Shown: in pieces, positions 26,343 through 34,988 of the stretch | Numbering within the stretch: the first letter of the stretch is position 1 | How the letters are laid out: each line of letters begins with the position of its first letter | Assembly (NCBI GenBank): GCA_031292355.1 | Contig: JARLHI010000004.1 | Coordinates: forward strand, 1 to 64,000 | From: Candidatus Obscuribacterales bacterium | GTDB lineage: Bacteria; Cyanobacteriota; Vampirovibrionia; Obscuribacterales; Obscuribacteraceae | Reading direction: 5' to 3' | DNA: 64,000 nucleotides | Translations under genes and position numbers: made by a program | Notes under the pieces: model-generated | What the model was told of the DNA's origin: nothing | Database searches by the model: none | The model's input: only the letters and a program-made list of their open reading frames with translations

Positions 26343-27578
26343 ATGGCAGAAAAGAATAAATTACTTCCCTGGTTTGGCGGAGCAGCGCTAGGAGCGGCAG
26401 CCGTTGGTATCATCGTTGTCGTTCCTCAACTTGCTGCAAATTCACCCAGCTCACCAAACACAGCGCCGCAAGTGAGCACGATGCTTCCAGCTGCTCCTGT
26501 GCCAAATCTTTCAGTTGATAAAATTGCCACAGATAAAGCGCCGCTGGCTCAAGCACCTGGAACCAATCTGCTCAATGGCAGACCGCCATTGATGCTTTCT
26601 CCCTTTGGCGAAAACACTGTCGCCGATATCGCCAAAGACGCAAGTGATTCTGTAGTTAATATCGATATCCGCAAAAGCTATGTCGTTGATGACGGACCAA
26701 CCTTTTCGCCCTTTGGCTTTGGCGATAGCCAAGCCCGCACCTATGAAGCTAGAGGCGTCGGGACTGGTGTAATTTACCGTTCAGACGGTTATATCCTCAC
26801 AAATAATCACGTCGTCGGTCAGGCCGACGACATTCTGGTCACCTTGAATGACAAACGAAAATTCAAAGGCAAAGTTGTTGGTCGAGATACCTTTACCGAC
26901 TTGGCGCTGGTCAAAATCGAGGCGTCAAACTTACCTGTAGCCCGTTTTGGTACCAGCGTCGGACTCAGACCAGGAGAGTGGGCAATAGCCATTGGCAGCC
27001 CGCTTGGCATGGACCACAGTGTCACTCTTGGCATAATCAGCGCCCTTGGCAGACAGGTTGAAGGTCTCAGTCAAATTGCCGAAGTCATTCAAACCGACGC
27101 GGCCATTAATCCAGGCAATTCTGGTGGACCGCTCTTAAACATACACGGTGAAGTGATTGGGCTCAATGAAGCAATCAGAGGTGACGGACAAAATATTGGT
27201 TTTGCTATTCCTGTCGATACAGTCAAAGACGTGGCAAAACAACTGATCGACCATGGCAGCATCGCGCGTGCCTATCTAGGCATCAATATGCAGGAAATCA
27301 ATCCGGAGCTAGCGCAATCTATGGGACTGCCCGATGAAACGAAGGGAGTGCTCGTCGCCCGAACAATGCCAGACGGACCGGCGGCAAAAGCGGGTATAGA
27401 AAACGGAGACATCATTCAAAGAGTCGATGGCAGTTCTGTGCAGACACCAAAAGACGTGCAGAAGTCAGTTTTCAAACACAAACCAAACGACAAATTATCA
27501 GTCCTTGTTTCCCGCAACGGTGCCCTGAAGCCAATTATGGTCACAGTCGGAGATCGCCCCACAAAAGACCGTTCTTAA
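26343..27578 (+). CDS. HtrA/DegQ-type periplasmic serine protease
   Basis: 411 aa. An N-terminal hydrophobic segment (WFGGAALGAAAVGIIVVVP) anchors or exports the protein. Trypsin-like domain with catalytic His in TNNHVVG, Asp in FTDLALVKI and Ser in INPGNSGGPLL, then one PDZ domain (about 310-405; AYLGINMQEINPEL, KAGIENGDIIQRVDG). It degrades or refolds damaged envelope proteins. Only one PDZ, like DegS or cyanobacterial HhoA-type proteins, rather than the two of DegP. Divergent from the ABC exporter. Confidence 0.93.
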   Translation: MAEKNKLLPWFGGAALGAAAVGIIVVVPQLAANSPSSPNTAPQVSTMLPAAPVPNLSVDKIATDKAPLAQAPGTNLLNGRPPLMLSPFGENTVADIAKDASDSVVNIDIRKSYVVDDGPTFSPFGFGDSQARTYEARGVGTGVIYRSDGYILTNNHVVGQADDILVTLNDKRKFKGKVVGRDTFTDLALVKIEASNLPVARFGTSVGLRPGEWAIAIGSPLGMDHSVTLGIISALGRQVEGLSQIAEVIQTDAAINPGNSGGPLLNIHGEVIGLNEAIRGDGQNIGFAIPVDTVKDVAKQLIDHGSIARAYLGINMQEINPELAQSMGLPDETKGVLVARTMPDGPAAKAGIENGDIIQRVDGSSVQTPKDVQKSVFKHKPNDKLSVLVSRNGALKPIMVTVGDRPTKDRS

Positions 27579-27661
27579 CCAAAAAATGCGATGATTCAAA
27601 CAAACAATAGAACTAATAGGACTAATAGGACCAATAAAATCAAAAGGATCAAAAAATCGAA

Positions 27662-28072
27662 ATGACTAAAGAGACCAAAGACAAATTGATTAAGTCCGAT
27701 GATGAATGGAAAAAGGAACTGAGTGCTCAGGCTTTTCAGGTAACACGCAAAAAAGGCACTGAGATGGCTTTTACGGGCGAGCATTGGAACAACCACAAAA
27801 ACGGTGTGTACAAATGCACTTGTTGCGGCCAAGATCTTTTTACATCGACTACTAAATTTGACTCTGGTAGCGGCTGGCCCAGTTTCTTTGCACCAATCAG
27901 CGAAGCAGATGTGGATACAGAAACCGACACCACACTGGGAATGAAGAGAATAGAGGTGATGTGTAGCCGCTGCGGCGCGCATCTTGGTCACGTCTTTGAA
28001 GACGGTCCAAAACCTACTGGACTACGATATTGCATCAACTCAGTAGCGCTAAAATTCGACGAAACGAAATAA
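27662..28072 (+). CDS. msrB: Peptide methionine-R-sulfoxide reductase
   Basis: 136 aa, typical single-domain MsrB. It reduces methionine-R-sulfoxide in proteins. Zn-binding CTCC and CSRC pairs, SGSGWPSFF, GAHLGHVF, and the catalytic Cys in GLRYCINS are all present. No signal peptide, so cytoplasmic. It follows htrA with an 83-base gap containing short AT-rich reiterations (ACTAATAGG/ACCAATAAA). Confidence 0.95.
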   Translation: MTKETKDKLIKSDDEWKKELSAQAFQVTRKKGTEMAFTGEHWNNHKNGVYKCTCCGQDLFTSTTKFDSGSGWPSFFAPISEADVDTETDTTLGMKRIEVMCSRCGAHLGHVFEDGPKPTGLRYCINSVALKFDETK

Positions 28073-28150
28073 TTTGCACCAGAACCGGTACCATGTTGAA
28101 GTCTTCAGTTAGCGTTGTGCCGGTCATTATCTAAACGGAGCCTCCAAACC

Positions 28151-28948
28151 ATGAGCTATTTCGTTCACCTGATTTGCGATTATGCCCCTGGGGATTTGGC
28201 GTGGGCTGAAGTGACGTCGGCTTTTGCAGCAAGGCTGCCAGAACATACCCGCACGCACAACACTACAGTTCGCTCGTTTGACACCATCGCAACTGGTTTC
28301 GTCGTGGGTCAATTAGCCTTATCTGATTCGGCTCTTAAGCCTGGAAAAATGATTATTTTCGCCAATTGCGCGCCACGCAAAGACAGCAAAGAAGCGCGCC
28401 CAAACAATGAAGGCGAAGGATTTCTCTATTGCATTTTAAAGAATGGAGTAGAAATACTGGCTGTAAACTCTGGTTTTTCACTCTCATTTGTCAAAGACGA
28501 AATTCAAGAGATCTGGAGCACCAGAGCCGAGATTGAAGGCAGTCAATTTCGCTCGCGTGACTTCTTTCCACAATTAGTCGGGCAGGCAGTTTTGGACGAT
28601 TACACCTTCATCAACCACAAACTGGAAGCGTTTGATGTCATTCCCGACGTGCCACAGCACGTAATCGGTTACGTTGATTCTTTCGGCAACATCAAAACTA
28701 CGTTCCGTGCTGGCGACAGTACTACACAATCCTTAACGCCCGGTTCACGTTTGAAAATCCGCATCGGCAGCACGATTAGAACCGCCACCGTGGCTACCGG
28801 CAGTTTCTCTGTCATGGAAGGCGATCTGGCATTTGCTCCGGGTAGCTCGGGTCAAGACAAGCGTTACTGGGAGCTGTTTCAGCGCGGCGGCTCTGCCTGG
28901 TCAGAATTCAAAGAACCAGCAACAGGCACCAAAATCCATATCGAATAA
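28151..28948 (+). CDS. Divergent SAM hydrolase/adenosyltransferase-like protein (DUF62 fold)
   Basis: 265 aa from ATG 28151 (GGAG ten bases upstream). The order of blocks resembles the DUF62/SAM-hydroxide adenosyltransferase (fluorinase-like) family: an N-terminal strand (FVHLICDYAPGD), a central GEGFLYCILKNGVEILAVNSGF block where family members have the GPDNG-type segment, FRSRDFFPQLVG (compare GRDIFAP), then the C-terminal barrel IGYVDSFGNIKTTF (compare IDRFGNLITN). The usual catalytic DPGVG segment is replaced by ANCAPRKD, so standard SAM hydrolysis is doubtful. Family call is moderate; activity unknown. Confidence 0.6.
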   Translation: MSYFVHLICDYAPGDLAWAEVTSAFAARLPEHTRTHNTTVRSFDTIATGFVVGQLALSDSALKPGKMIIFANCAPRKDSKEARPNNEGEGFLYCILKNGVEILAVNSGFSLSFVKDEIQEIWSTRAEIEGSQFRSRDFFPQLVGQAVLDDYTFINHKLEAFDVIPDVPQHVIGYVDSFGNIKTTFRAGDSTTQSLTPGSRLKIRIGSTIRTATVATGSFSVMEGDLAFAPGSSGQDKRYWELFQRGGSAWSEFKEPATGTKIHIE

Positions 28949-28968
28949 TTTTCACAGAGGTTTTGGCC

Positions 28969-29559
28969 TCAGGGTTTTGCCTTTGGTGGCGCTTCTTTAA
29001 GTTTGCGCACAGCTTCAATTTCCACCTTAGCTTCATCAAATTTGTCCATCTTGCCGAGAGCAAGGGCTAGCGTTTGGTGGGCGTCGATACTGTCTGGATC
29101 TGCTTTGACAGCGTCACGATATTTATCGACAGCAGAAGCCATATCGCCTTTGGCCTCAAAGACTTGTCCTTGTCCGCATAAAGCAGGGACGCTCTTGTTG
29201 TCGTAATAGACGGCCTGCTCGAATTCCTGTTTGGCTTCGTCAGTGTTCTTGCGGCTCAAATACAAAGTGCCTAATCTGATATGCCCATCAACACTTTTCG
29301 GGTCGCCCTTCAAAGCATTTTTATAAGCCTCTTCGGCACCGGCATTGTCATTCAATTTTTGCAGACAACGAGCAAGGACCATGTTGGCTTCAAAATCGGT
29401 AGGTTTATCCTTCAATACTTTCTTACATTCTTCGACAGCACCGGCTGCGTCCGTCGGTTCAAGACGCTTGGCTGCATCAATGTGCATTGCTTGCTCAGCA
29501 CAACCGCCCAAAAGCAGCATCATTGCAGGCAAAATCAGAAAACCAAAAGGTCTACGCAT
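28969..29559 (-). CDS. TPR lipoprotein
   Basis: 196 aa from ATG 29559; GGGAGGG immediately upstream is the SD, which rules out the GTG at 29571. Lipobox LLGGC near residue 20 predicts lipid anchoring. Four TPR units follow (AVEECKKVLKDKPTDFEA, AEEAYKNALKGDPKSVDG, AKQEFEQAVYYDNKSVPA, AVDKYRDAVKADPDSIDA). Likely a periplasm-facing scaffold. Convergent with the preceding gene, 20 bases apart. Confidence 0.85.
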   Translation of the reverse strand: MRRPFGFLILPAMMLLLGGCAEQAMHIDAAKRLEPTDAAGAVEECKKVLKDKPTDFEANMVLARCLQKLNDNAGAEEAYKNALKGDPKSVDGHIRLGTLYLSRKNTDEAKQEFEQAVYYDNKSVPALCGQGQVFEAKGDMASAVDKYRDAVKADPDSIDAHQTLALALGKMDKFDEAKVEIEAVRKLKEAPPKAKP

Positions 29560-29733
29560 ATACCCTCCCACTAAGAGACATCAACTTTACGCCTGAAATG
29601 TTCTAGTCATTTTTGTAGTAAAAAGAAAACGTTTTCAAAAAAATGAATTTGCTCCCCAAACAAATATAAACGCTATCTTCATTCTTGAATAGCGATTTAA
29701 GGATACTAGGATCAGGGTAAATAATTATCAGTC

Positions 29734-30303
29734 TTATTCAGCAAAGACAATTTGGTCCGATTCGATGCTTTTAATACGAGCAAGTGACACGACCGGTACG
29801 TTGATGTCTTTCAAGAGCGCGCGACCATTTGAATAAACTTTCTCGATAACGGTGCCAATTCCAATGAGAGTGGCGCCGCTTTGTTCGACCAATTTGGCCA
29901 GGGCTACAAGTGTTTGCGCTGAAGCGAGAAAATCATCAACAATCAATATTCGATCACTACTAACTAAATATTCAGGTGATACCATCAGCGAAACAATGCC
30001 ACCTTTGGTGTGCGAAGGTGCTTTCGCTTCAAATGGCTCGGACATTGTTACTGGACGATTTTTACGGGCGAAAACCAAAGGCACCTTCAGAGCCATAGCC
30101 GTAGAGAGCGCTGGGGCGATACCGCTTGTCTCAGCAGTCAAAACACGCGTCGGAGCGTATTGAGCAAAAACTCTAGCAAACTCCAACCCCACTTCGTGCA
30201 TCAGAACAGGATCTATCTGATGGTTCATGAAAGAGTCTACTTTCAATATACCGTTGCCGAGGATCTGTCCTTCTTTTTTGATTTTTTCAATTAAAATTTG
30301 CAT
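29734..30303 (-). CDS. xpt: Xanthine phosphoribosyltransferase
   Basis: 189 aa, normal Xpt length. Converts xanthine plus PRPP to XMP in purine salvage. The PRPP-binding motif ILIVDDFLASAQT, the N-terminal GNGILKVDSFMNHQIDP and TAETSGIAPA are diagnostic. No purine riboswitch is visible upstream; the short leader follows the terminator-like hairpin of the preceding gene. Confidence 0.95.
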   Translation of the reverse strand: MQILIEKIKKEGQILGNGILKVDSFMNHQIDPVLMHEVGLEFARVFAQYAPTRVLTAETSGIAPALSTAMALKVPLVFARKNRPVTMSEPFEAKAPSHTKGGIVSLMVSPEYLVSSDRILIVDDFLASAQTLVALAKLVEQSGATLIGIGTVIEKVYSNGRALLKDINVPVVSLARIKSIESDQIVFAE

Positions 30304-30327
30304 CGCACAATCTTAGCAGGCTTACGC

Positions 30328-30359
30328 AAAGAGGTTCAGCCTTTTAACTGAACCTCTTT
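30328..30359 (-). terminator. Hairpin terminator after the response regulator-LRV gene
   Basis: Perfect 12-bp stem AAAGAGGTTCAG / CTGAACCTCTTT with an 8-base loop, in the gap between the end of the RR-LRV gene and xpt (both minus strand). The 3' side ends in only three U, so it may act as an attenuator or as a weak terminator. Confidence 0.6.
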
Positions 30360-30387
30360 AAGATCGTATTACTGTTTTATGTCTTGA

Positions 30388-31191
30388 TTAATGAGCCAGG
30401 CTCTTCTTGGCCGAGGAAGCCACGAACGTATTTTCATCTTCTTCAAGCAAACGCAAGATATGCGATGGGATACGCGGATTTTCAGCGATTCCCATGCGTA
30501 CATCTTCACTAGAATCTTTTGCCAATTTTTCAAGCAACGATTCTGGCGCGGCAGGATTTTCGCTGACTCCCAGACGCACGTCTGGATGCTCGTCGCGGGA
30601 CATTTCTTCGAGAACGTCCTGAGGTGTTTGAGGATTTTCAGCAACTTCGATTCTGACACGATGATTTTTTTCGTGAGCTAGTTTGCGCAGCACCGCGGGC
30701 GATGTATGTGGATTGCAAGCAAGCACATAGCGCACGTGCACTTCGTGAGGCGCGAGCTCTTTGTTTGAGTCTGCTGCAAACGCCTCTTCGGAGCTCAAAG
30801 AGAAAATCGAATTGACCAAAGCGGCCAGAGTTTCTGCTGAAACAGGCTTAGCCAAGTAATAATTCATTTTCACTTTGAGCGCTTCCATGACATCTTCGTC
30901 GCGGCGAGATACAGTCAAGACGACTACAGGAATAGTTCTTAAAGTGGCGTCAGCATGAATGTCTGCAAGAACTTCATGACCGTTCTTTTTAGGCATGTTG
31001 AGGTCAAGCAGAATAACGTCAGGCAATTTTTCAGAAGAAGTCTTTTTGCCGTTCAAGTATTCCATCGCCTCAACGCCGTCGGAGACAACTGCCAAGTTGT
31101 ATTCCAGGCCGGAATCCTTGAGCGCTTCCTGCGTCAATCTGACGTCTGAAGGTGTGTCTTCAACCAACAATATTTCGATGCGATTACCCAT
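30388..31191 (-). CDS. Response regulator fused to LRV (leucine-rich variant) repeats
   Basis: 267 aa. Residues 1-130 are an Rcp1/CheY-like receiver (phospho-acceptor Asp63 in VILLDLNMPKKNGHE, Lys in YYLAKPVS). Residues about 155-265 contain four LRV-type units with the phrase VR..VAENP..P..VL..LA.D (HRVRIEVAENPQTPQDVLEE; DVRLGVSENPAAPESLLEK; DVRMGIAENPRIPSHILR). LRV repeats form a curved helical surface, so the output is probably protein binding. The gene overlaps its upstream kinase by eight bases, so the two are a translationally coupled pair. Confidence 0.88.
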   Translation of the reverse strand: MGNRIEILLVEDTPSDVRLTQEALKDSGLEYNLAVVSDGVEAMEYLNGKKTSSEKLPDVILLDLNMPKKNGHEVLADIHADATLRTIPVVVLTVSRRDEDVMEALKVKMNYYLAKPVSAETLAALVNSIFSLSSEEAFAADSNKELAPHEVHVRYVLACNPHTSPAVLRKLAHEKNHRVRIEVAENPQTPQDVLEEMSRDEHPDVRLGVSENPAAPESLLEKLAKDSSEDVRMGIAENPRIPSHILRLLEEDENTFVASSAKKSLAH

Positions 31192-32752
31192 GCGAATTCT
31201 CCTTAGCGTGTAGAGCGGCTGGAAGCGAAAAATAAAATATCGATCCTTGTCCGGGCTCAGATTCCATCCATATTTTTCCGCCGTGCGCCATTACGATTTT
31301 CTTGCAAATGGCAAGACCAATTCCTGTACCCTGATACTGCGTTTTGCCGTGAAGTCGGGCAAACATGTCGAAAATCTTCTCAGCGTACTTGGGGTCAACT
31401 CCGATACCATTATCCCTCAAAGTGAATAGCCATCGATCAACCGATAATTCCGCCGAAATGTGAACATTGGGCGGTTCGTCCCCACCATACTTGATTGAGT
31501 TACTGATTAAATTCTGAAATAGCTGAATTAATTGTGTCCGTTCTACAGCTACTTCAGGCATTTCGCTGATTTCAAACTGCGCTTTGCTCTCTTTTATAGA
31601 CTGGCGCAAATTTGTAAAAACCTCGTCAAGAACCGAACTGACGTCCGTGATGCTAGTCAAGTCCTCTTCCGTTTTGATACTCGAATGGAGCAGCACAGCT
31701 TGAATTAGTTGTTGCATACGACTGGTTCCGTCCACCATGAAGTCAATGAACTCATCGCCTGCTTCGTCGAGCTTGCCCTTATAGCGGGTTTTGAGCAATG
31801 TCGCAAACCCCTGAATGGCTCGCAGAGGCTCTTGCAGGTCGTGTGAGGCAATTTTGGCAAATTGTTCGAGTTCTTGATTGGAGCGAATCAACTCCGTAGT
31901 TCGTTCTTGTACACGGCGTTCCAACTCTTCATTAAGTTCCCGGGTTTTCTCGTCAATCAATTTACGCTCGGTGATATCACTGACAAAGGCGCAGTACGAT
32001 TGCTTATCGCGGTCTTTGATAGGGAAAACGCCAATTTCGACGGGAAACTCCTGCTGATTCTTATTGAGAACATACATCTCACGCCGTTTGTTTAGCATGC
32101 GCCCGCGGGTCATTGAAAATAACTGGTCTCGATCGAGGACGTGTTTGTCCCGAAAACGAGACGGCACAATTACTTCCGCCACCAACTTGCCAAGCACGTG
32201 CTTGCGTGTCCAGCCAAATAACTTCTCGGCTTGCAAATTCCAGTCAGTGATACAACCTTCAGAATCGATAGCGATAAAGGCGTCAAGAGAATTTTCAATG
32301 ATTAAACGTGTGCGCCTTTCACTCTGGCGAAGCGCCGCCTCAACACGATTGCGTTCAATGGCATAACGCAAGCAACGTACGACCGAATCATCAGAAACTC
32401 GTCCTTTAATCAAATAATCCTGCGCGCCGTGTTGCAGAGCCTCAAGCGCTACTTCCTGGTCATCCAGGGCACTTAAAACGACAACTGGCGTGCTTTCAGA
32501 TAATGAATGGACTCTGTAAAAAGACTCGATACCATTGCTATCTGGAAGTGATAGATCCAACAGCACAACGTCTATACCTGGCTTGCTCAAACGCTCGAGG
32601 GCGTTTGCCAGCGTCATAACGCAATCGACGCCAAAACCGAGCTTTTGCAGGTGCAAACGCAGCAACGTCGACTGGGTCGGATTGTCCTCGACGACAAGAA
32701 CATGCATGGCTTGTTTTTCGGGTCTGACAATTTCGATTTCTTTAGTAGCCAC
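31184..32752 (-). CDS. Hybrid sensor: receiver-PAS-histidine kinase
   Basis: 522 aa from GTG 32752. N-terminal receiver (Asp66 in VVLLDLSLPDSNG), PAS domain (about 145-265, LIIENSLDAFIAIDSEGCI), a coiled coil (ELNEELERRVQERT), HisKA with H-box IASHDLQEPLRAI near residue 312, and HATPase (NLISNSIKYGG, RDNGIGVDP, GTGIGLAICKK). The kinase part resembles cyanobacterial phytochrome-type transmitters, whose partners are Rcp1-like regulators such as the one encoded just downstream. No chromophore-binding GAF is present. Confidence 0.92.
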   Translation of the reverse strand: MATKEIEIVRPEKQAMHVLVVEDNPTQSTLLRLHLQKLGFGVDCVMTLANALERLSKPGIDVVLLDLSLPDSNGIESFYRVHSLSESTPVVVLSALDDQEVALEALQHGAQDYLIKGRVSDDSVVRCLRYAIERNRVEAALRQSERRTRLIIENSLDAFIAIDSEGCITDWNLQAEKLFGWTRKHVLGKLVAEVIVPSRFRDKHVLDRDQLFSMTRGRMLNKRREMYVLNKNQQEFPVEIGVFPIKDRDKQSYCAFVSDITERKLIDEKTRELNEELERRVQERTTELIRSNQELEQFAKIASHDLQEPLRAIQGFATLLKTRYKGKLDEAGDEFIDFMVDGTSRMQQLIQAVLLHSSIKTEEDLTSITDVSSVLDEVFTNLRQSIKESKAQFEISEMPEVAVERTQLIQLFQNLISNSIKYGGDEPPNVHISAELSVDRWLFTLRDNGIGVDPKYAEKIFDMFARLHGKTQYQGTGIGLAICKKIVMAHGGKIWMESEPGQGSIFYFSLPAALHAKENSHG

Positions 32753-33003
32753 GTGTTTTTCGAACCTTTCCGAACCTGCAAACCGAAAATAAACAGAAAA
32801 AGTCCATCAGCAGTGCTTCAACGGCTCTTCTTATTTAACACTCTAGCACTTCCGTCTGTTGACGTTGGTCGGTCCAACAAAGAGCCTGATCACAATATTA
32901 AAAAGACGTATACTGTTAGCACCTTTTATAAAAATGTTCGCTGCGTTAGAGTCTAGCACTGCACCGTATTCGATACCAATTGACTACTACGTTTACAATC
33001 ACT

Positions 33004-33720
33004 ATGAATAGCTACCTTAGAACCCGCTGGGTGACAATTTTTGTTCTCAATTCGATTCTCATTTTTTCTTGCTCAATGGCGCAGGCAGCGGCAATATCAG
33101 CAACTGAAAAGGCCAATAAAAAACTAGATTCCGCAAGCGCATCTATACAACAGCACAAATATCACAGAGCTTTTAAGCAATTTCACAAGCTTGCCAAACA
33201 AGGGCATCCAACAGCGCAGCATATAATTGGCATGATGTATGAAAACGGAATTGGTGTCGAAAAGAATATATCGAAGGCTGTGGCTTACTACGAGAAATCT
33301 GCGATGCAGGACTTTGGTGACGCCCAGTGCACTCTTGGGCGCATGTATCAGCAAGGTAATGCAGTAGTCGTCAAAGACGCCGAAAAAGCGCGAGATTGGC
33401 TGACAAAAGCAGCTGAAAGGAACATCCCCGAAGCGGAATATAATCTCGGAATGATGCACGCCAACGGTGACGGTGTACCGCAAGATCTGGCGAAAGCCAG
33501 TCAGTATTTACAAAAGGCTTCCGCACATGGAGTCGATGAAGCGAAAGATGCGCTCGCAAAACTGCCACCATTACCAAATTATCAAGCCAATGGAGCGAGC
33601 AACGCGCTTGGATCGGCTGGAGAAAGCTATGGTCAGGGCTTGAATAATATCCAACAGGCATGGGGCGGTTATGGAGATTTAGTTAAGTCGCTAAAGAGTG
33701 CCAATGGCGCGGTTAATTAA
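33004..33720 (+). CDS. Secreted Sel1-repeat protein
   Basis: 238 aa from ATG 33004. Signal peptide with core VTIFVLNSILIFSCSMAQA. Three to four Sel1-type repeats follow (AQHIIGMMYENGIGVEKN, AQCTLGRMYQQGNAVV, AEYNLGMMHANGDGVPQD), each with the G-x-G turn and A..Y...A pattern. The C-terminal ~50 residues are Gly/Asn-rich. Such proteins are scaffolds in the envelope. Divergent from the hybrid kinase. Confidence 0.85.
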   Translation: MNSYLRTRWVTIFVLNSILIFSCSMAQAAAISATEKANKKLDSASASIQQHKYHRAFKQFHKLAKQGHPTAQHIIGMMYENGIGVEKNISKAVAYYEKSAMQDFGDAQCTLGRMYQQGNAVVVKDAEKARDWLTKAAERNIPEAEYNLGMMHANGDGVPQDLAKASQYLQKASAHGVDEAKDALAKLPPLPNYQANGASNALGSAGESYGQGLNNIQQAWGGYGDLVKSLKSANGAVN

Positions 33721-34368
33721 CTGCCGAGATTTAGTCACTGGCACTTGAGCATTCGCCAAAGACTTATGTCCCTTAGCAAATCGCAGATTTTTCAAAAACT
33801 GCAGAACAATTACAGATACCTGGAAAATTCACTCCGACGCAAAAACACGAGAAGCATATGACAAGACTCTGCAGCGGAACGAAATTTGAGCATAACAGTT
33901 AAACGTGACAACGATGCAAGCGGGACCGCCCTTAACTAGAGAACGTCATCGCGTTTGGACATTGTTTCATCCGTTATCGGTTTACCTTTCAGTCAGACAG
34001 AAGATGCATATTCTGAATTTGTTGAACCGTTATCGGTTTACCTTTCCGTCAGACTAAAGACGCATATTCTAAGATTTGCAGGCCATCTCTGTCGCTTATC
34101 GTAGTCATAGCCAGAGGCGCAAGTCTAATAACAATCCCAATCACGGCCATCCTAACGGGTGATTCCAGGAACTCCAAATAGCCATATGATGAGAGCGGTA
34201 AGTTGAGTTCGCATGCCAGAGATGACGGCCCCAACATCATTTACGAACGTGCAAAGGATGAATGTTGCAACTTAATCCTTACTGGGTTTAATAGGAGTAA
34301 TCCTCAAACCATTTGATCCGCCAATTCCACAAACCGAAATTGCAATTGACCGGAAACAGCGCGAGCTC
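33721..34368. other. Gene-poor stretch with a direct repeat
   Basis: 648 bases without a convincing gene. Short frames present (for example antisense 34049-34240) lack SD sites and similarity. A direct repeat with 56-base period lies at 33971-34073. May be a decayed gene or a regulatory region before the RedB-kinase pair. Confidence 0.5.
33971..34073. repeat. Two-copy imperfect direct repeat, 56-bp period
   Basis: Copy 1 begins at 33971 and copy 2 at 34027. Both start CCGTTATCGGTTTACCTTTC, continue with GTCAGAC, and end near GCATATTCT. About 41 of 46 aligned bases agree. Flanking bases (ATTGTTTCAT/TTTGTTGAAC) are also similar. Not a CRISPR: only two copies, with almost no spacer. Confidence 0.85.
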
Positions 34369-34983
34369 ATGAAATCAAAAATGCTTGTACCCACCGCAAT
34401 AGCCTTATGGTTATCCATATGTGCGTACTTAACCGTTCAATTAATTGAGTTCGGTACTCGGCCTGGACAGAAAGCGCAAACCATAAGCCAATTTCCTGCG
34501 GACTCTAAATTAAAGCTTGTACGGGGGAAATTCACCATAGTCGCCTTTTTACATCCACAGTGTCCTTGCTCTAAAGCCTCGGTTGGTGAACTGGAAGAAT
34601 TGATGCAGCACTCTAGCGACGACGCTACGGCCTACGCTCTCTTTTTAAAGCCGACTGGGTGCTCGGAAAAATTTGCAAAGAGCGACCTTTTTGAGCAAAC
34701 TTCAAAAATCAATGGAGTACATGCGCTTGTAGACGAAGATGGACGTGAGGCTGGCATCTTCGGGTCCAAAACCTCCGGTCAAATGATGATATACAACCCA
34801 GAAGGAAGGCTTGTCTTTTCTGGGGGAATAACATCATCGAGGGGACACTTCGGTGATAATCTCGGTTTAGACACAGCTTTACAAAGCATAGGCAAAAAGA
34901 GAAATACTTTTGAGTGCACAGACGTCTACGGTTGCCCATTATTTGCTTCGAACACCTCTGATACCGCGACTCACCGGAGGTAA
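34369..34983 (+). CDS. RedB-like thioredoxin-fold protein
   Basis: 204 aa. N-terminal TM helix (AIALWLSICAYLTVQLI), then a thioredoxin-like domain: FTIVAFLHPQCPCSKASV with a CPC motif at the position of the thioredoxin CxxC, and later GVHALVDEDGREAGIFGSKTSGQ and YNPEGRLVFSGGIT. This matches proteins named RedB, which in planctomycetes and myxobacteria often sit next to a membrane histidine kinase, as here (from memory, unverified). A second pair, CTDVYGC, is near the C-terminus. The kinase SD (GGAGG) lies inside its 3' end. No substrate is known. Confidence 0.75.
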   Translation: MKSKMLVPTAIALWLSICAYLTVQLIEFGTRPGQKAQTISQFPADSKLKLVRGKFTIVAFLHPQCPCSKASVGELEELMQHSSDDATAYALFLKPTGCSEKFAKSDLFEQTSKINGVHALVDEDGREAGIFGSKTSGQMMIYNPEGRLVFSGGITSSRGHFGDNLGLDTALQSIGKKRNTFECTDVYGCPLFASNTSDTATHRR

Positions 34984-34988
34984 TTCAA

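Noticed and set aside
30304-30387. Possible purine riboswitch before xpt
   Set aside because: The region is only a terminator-like hairpin plus a short leader; none of the conserved purine aptamer elements is present.
33971-34073. Possible CRISPR
   Set aside because: Only two copies, no spacer of the usual length, no cas genes.
34049-34240. 63-aa antisense frame in the repeat stretch
   Set aside because: No SD, and it runs into the direct repeat; no domain.
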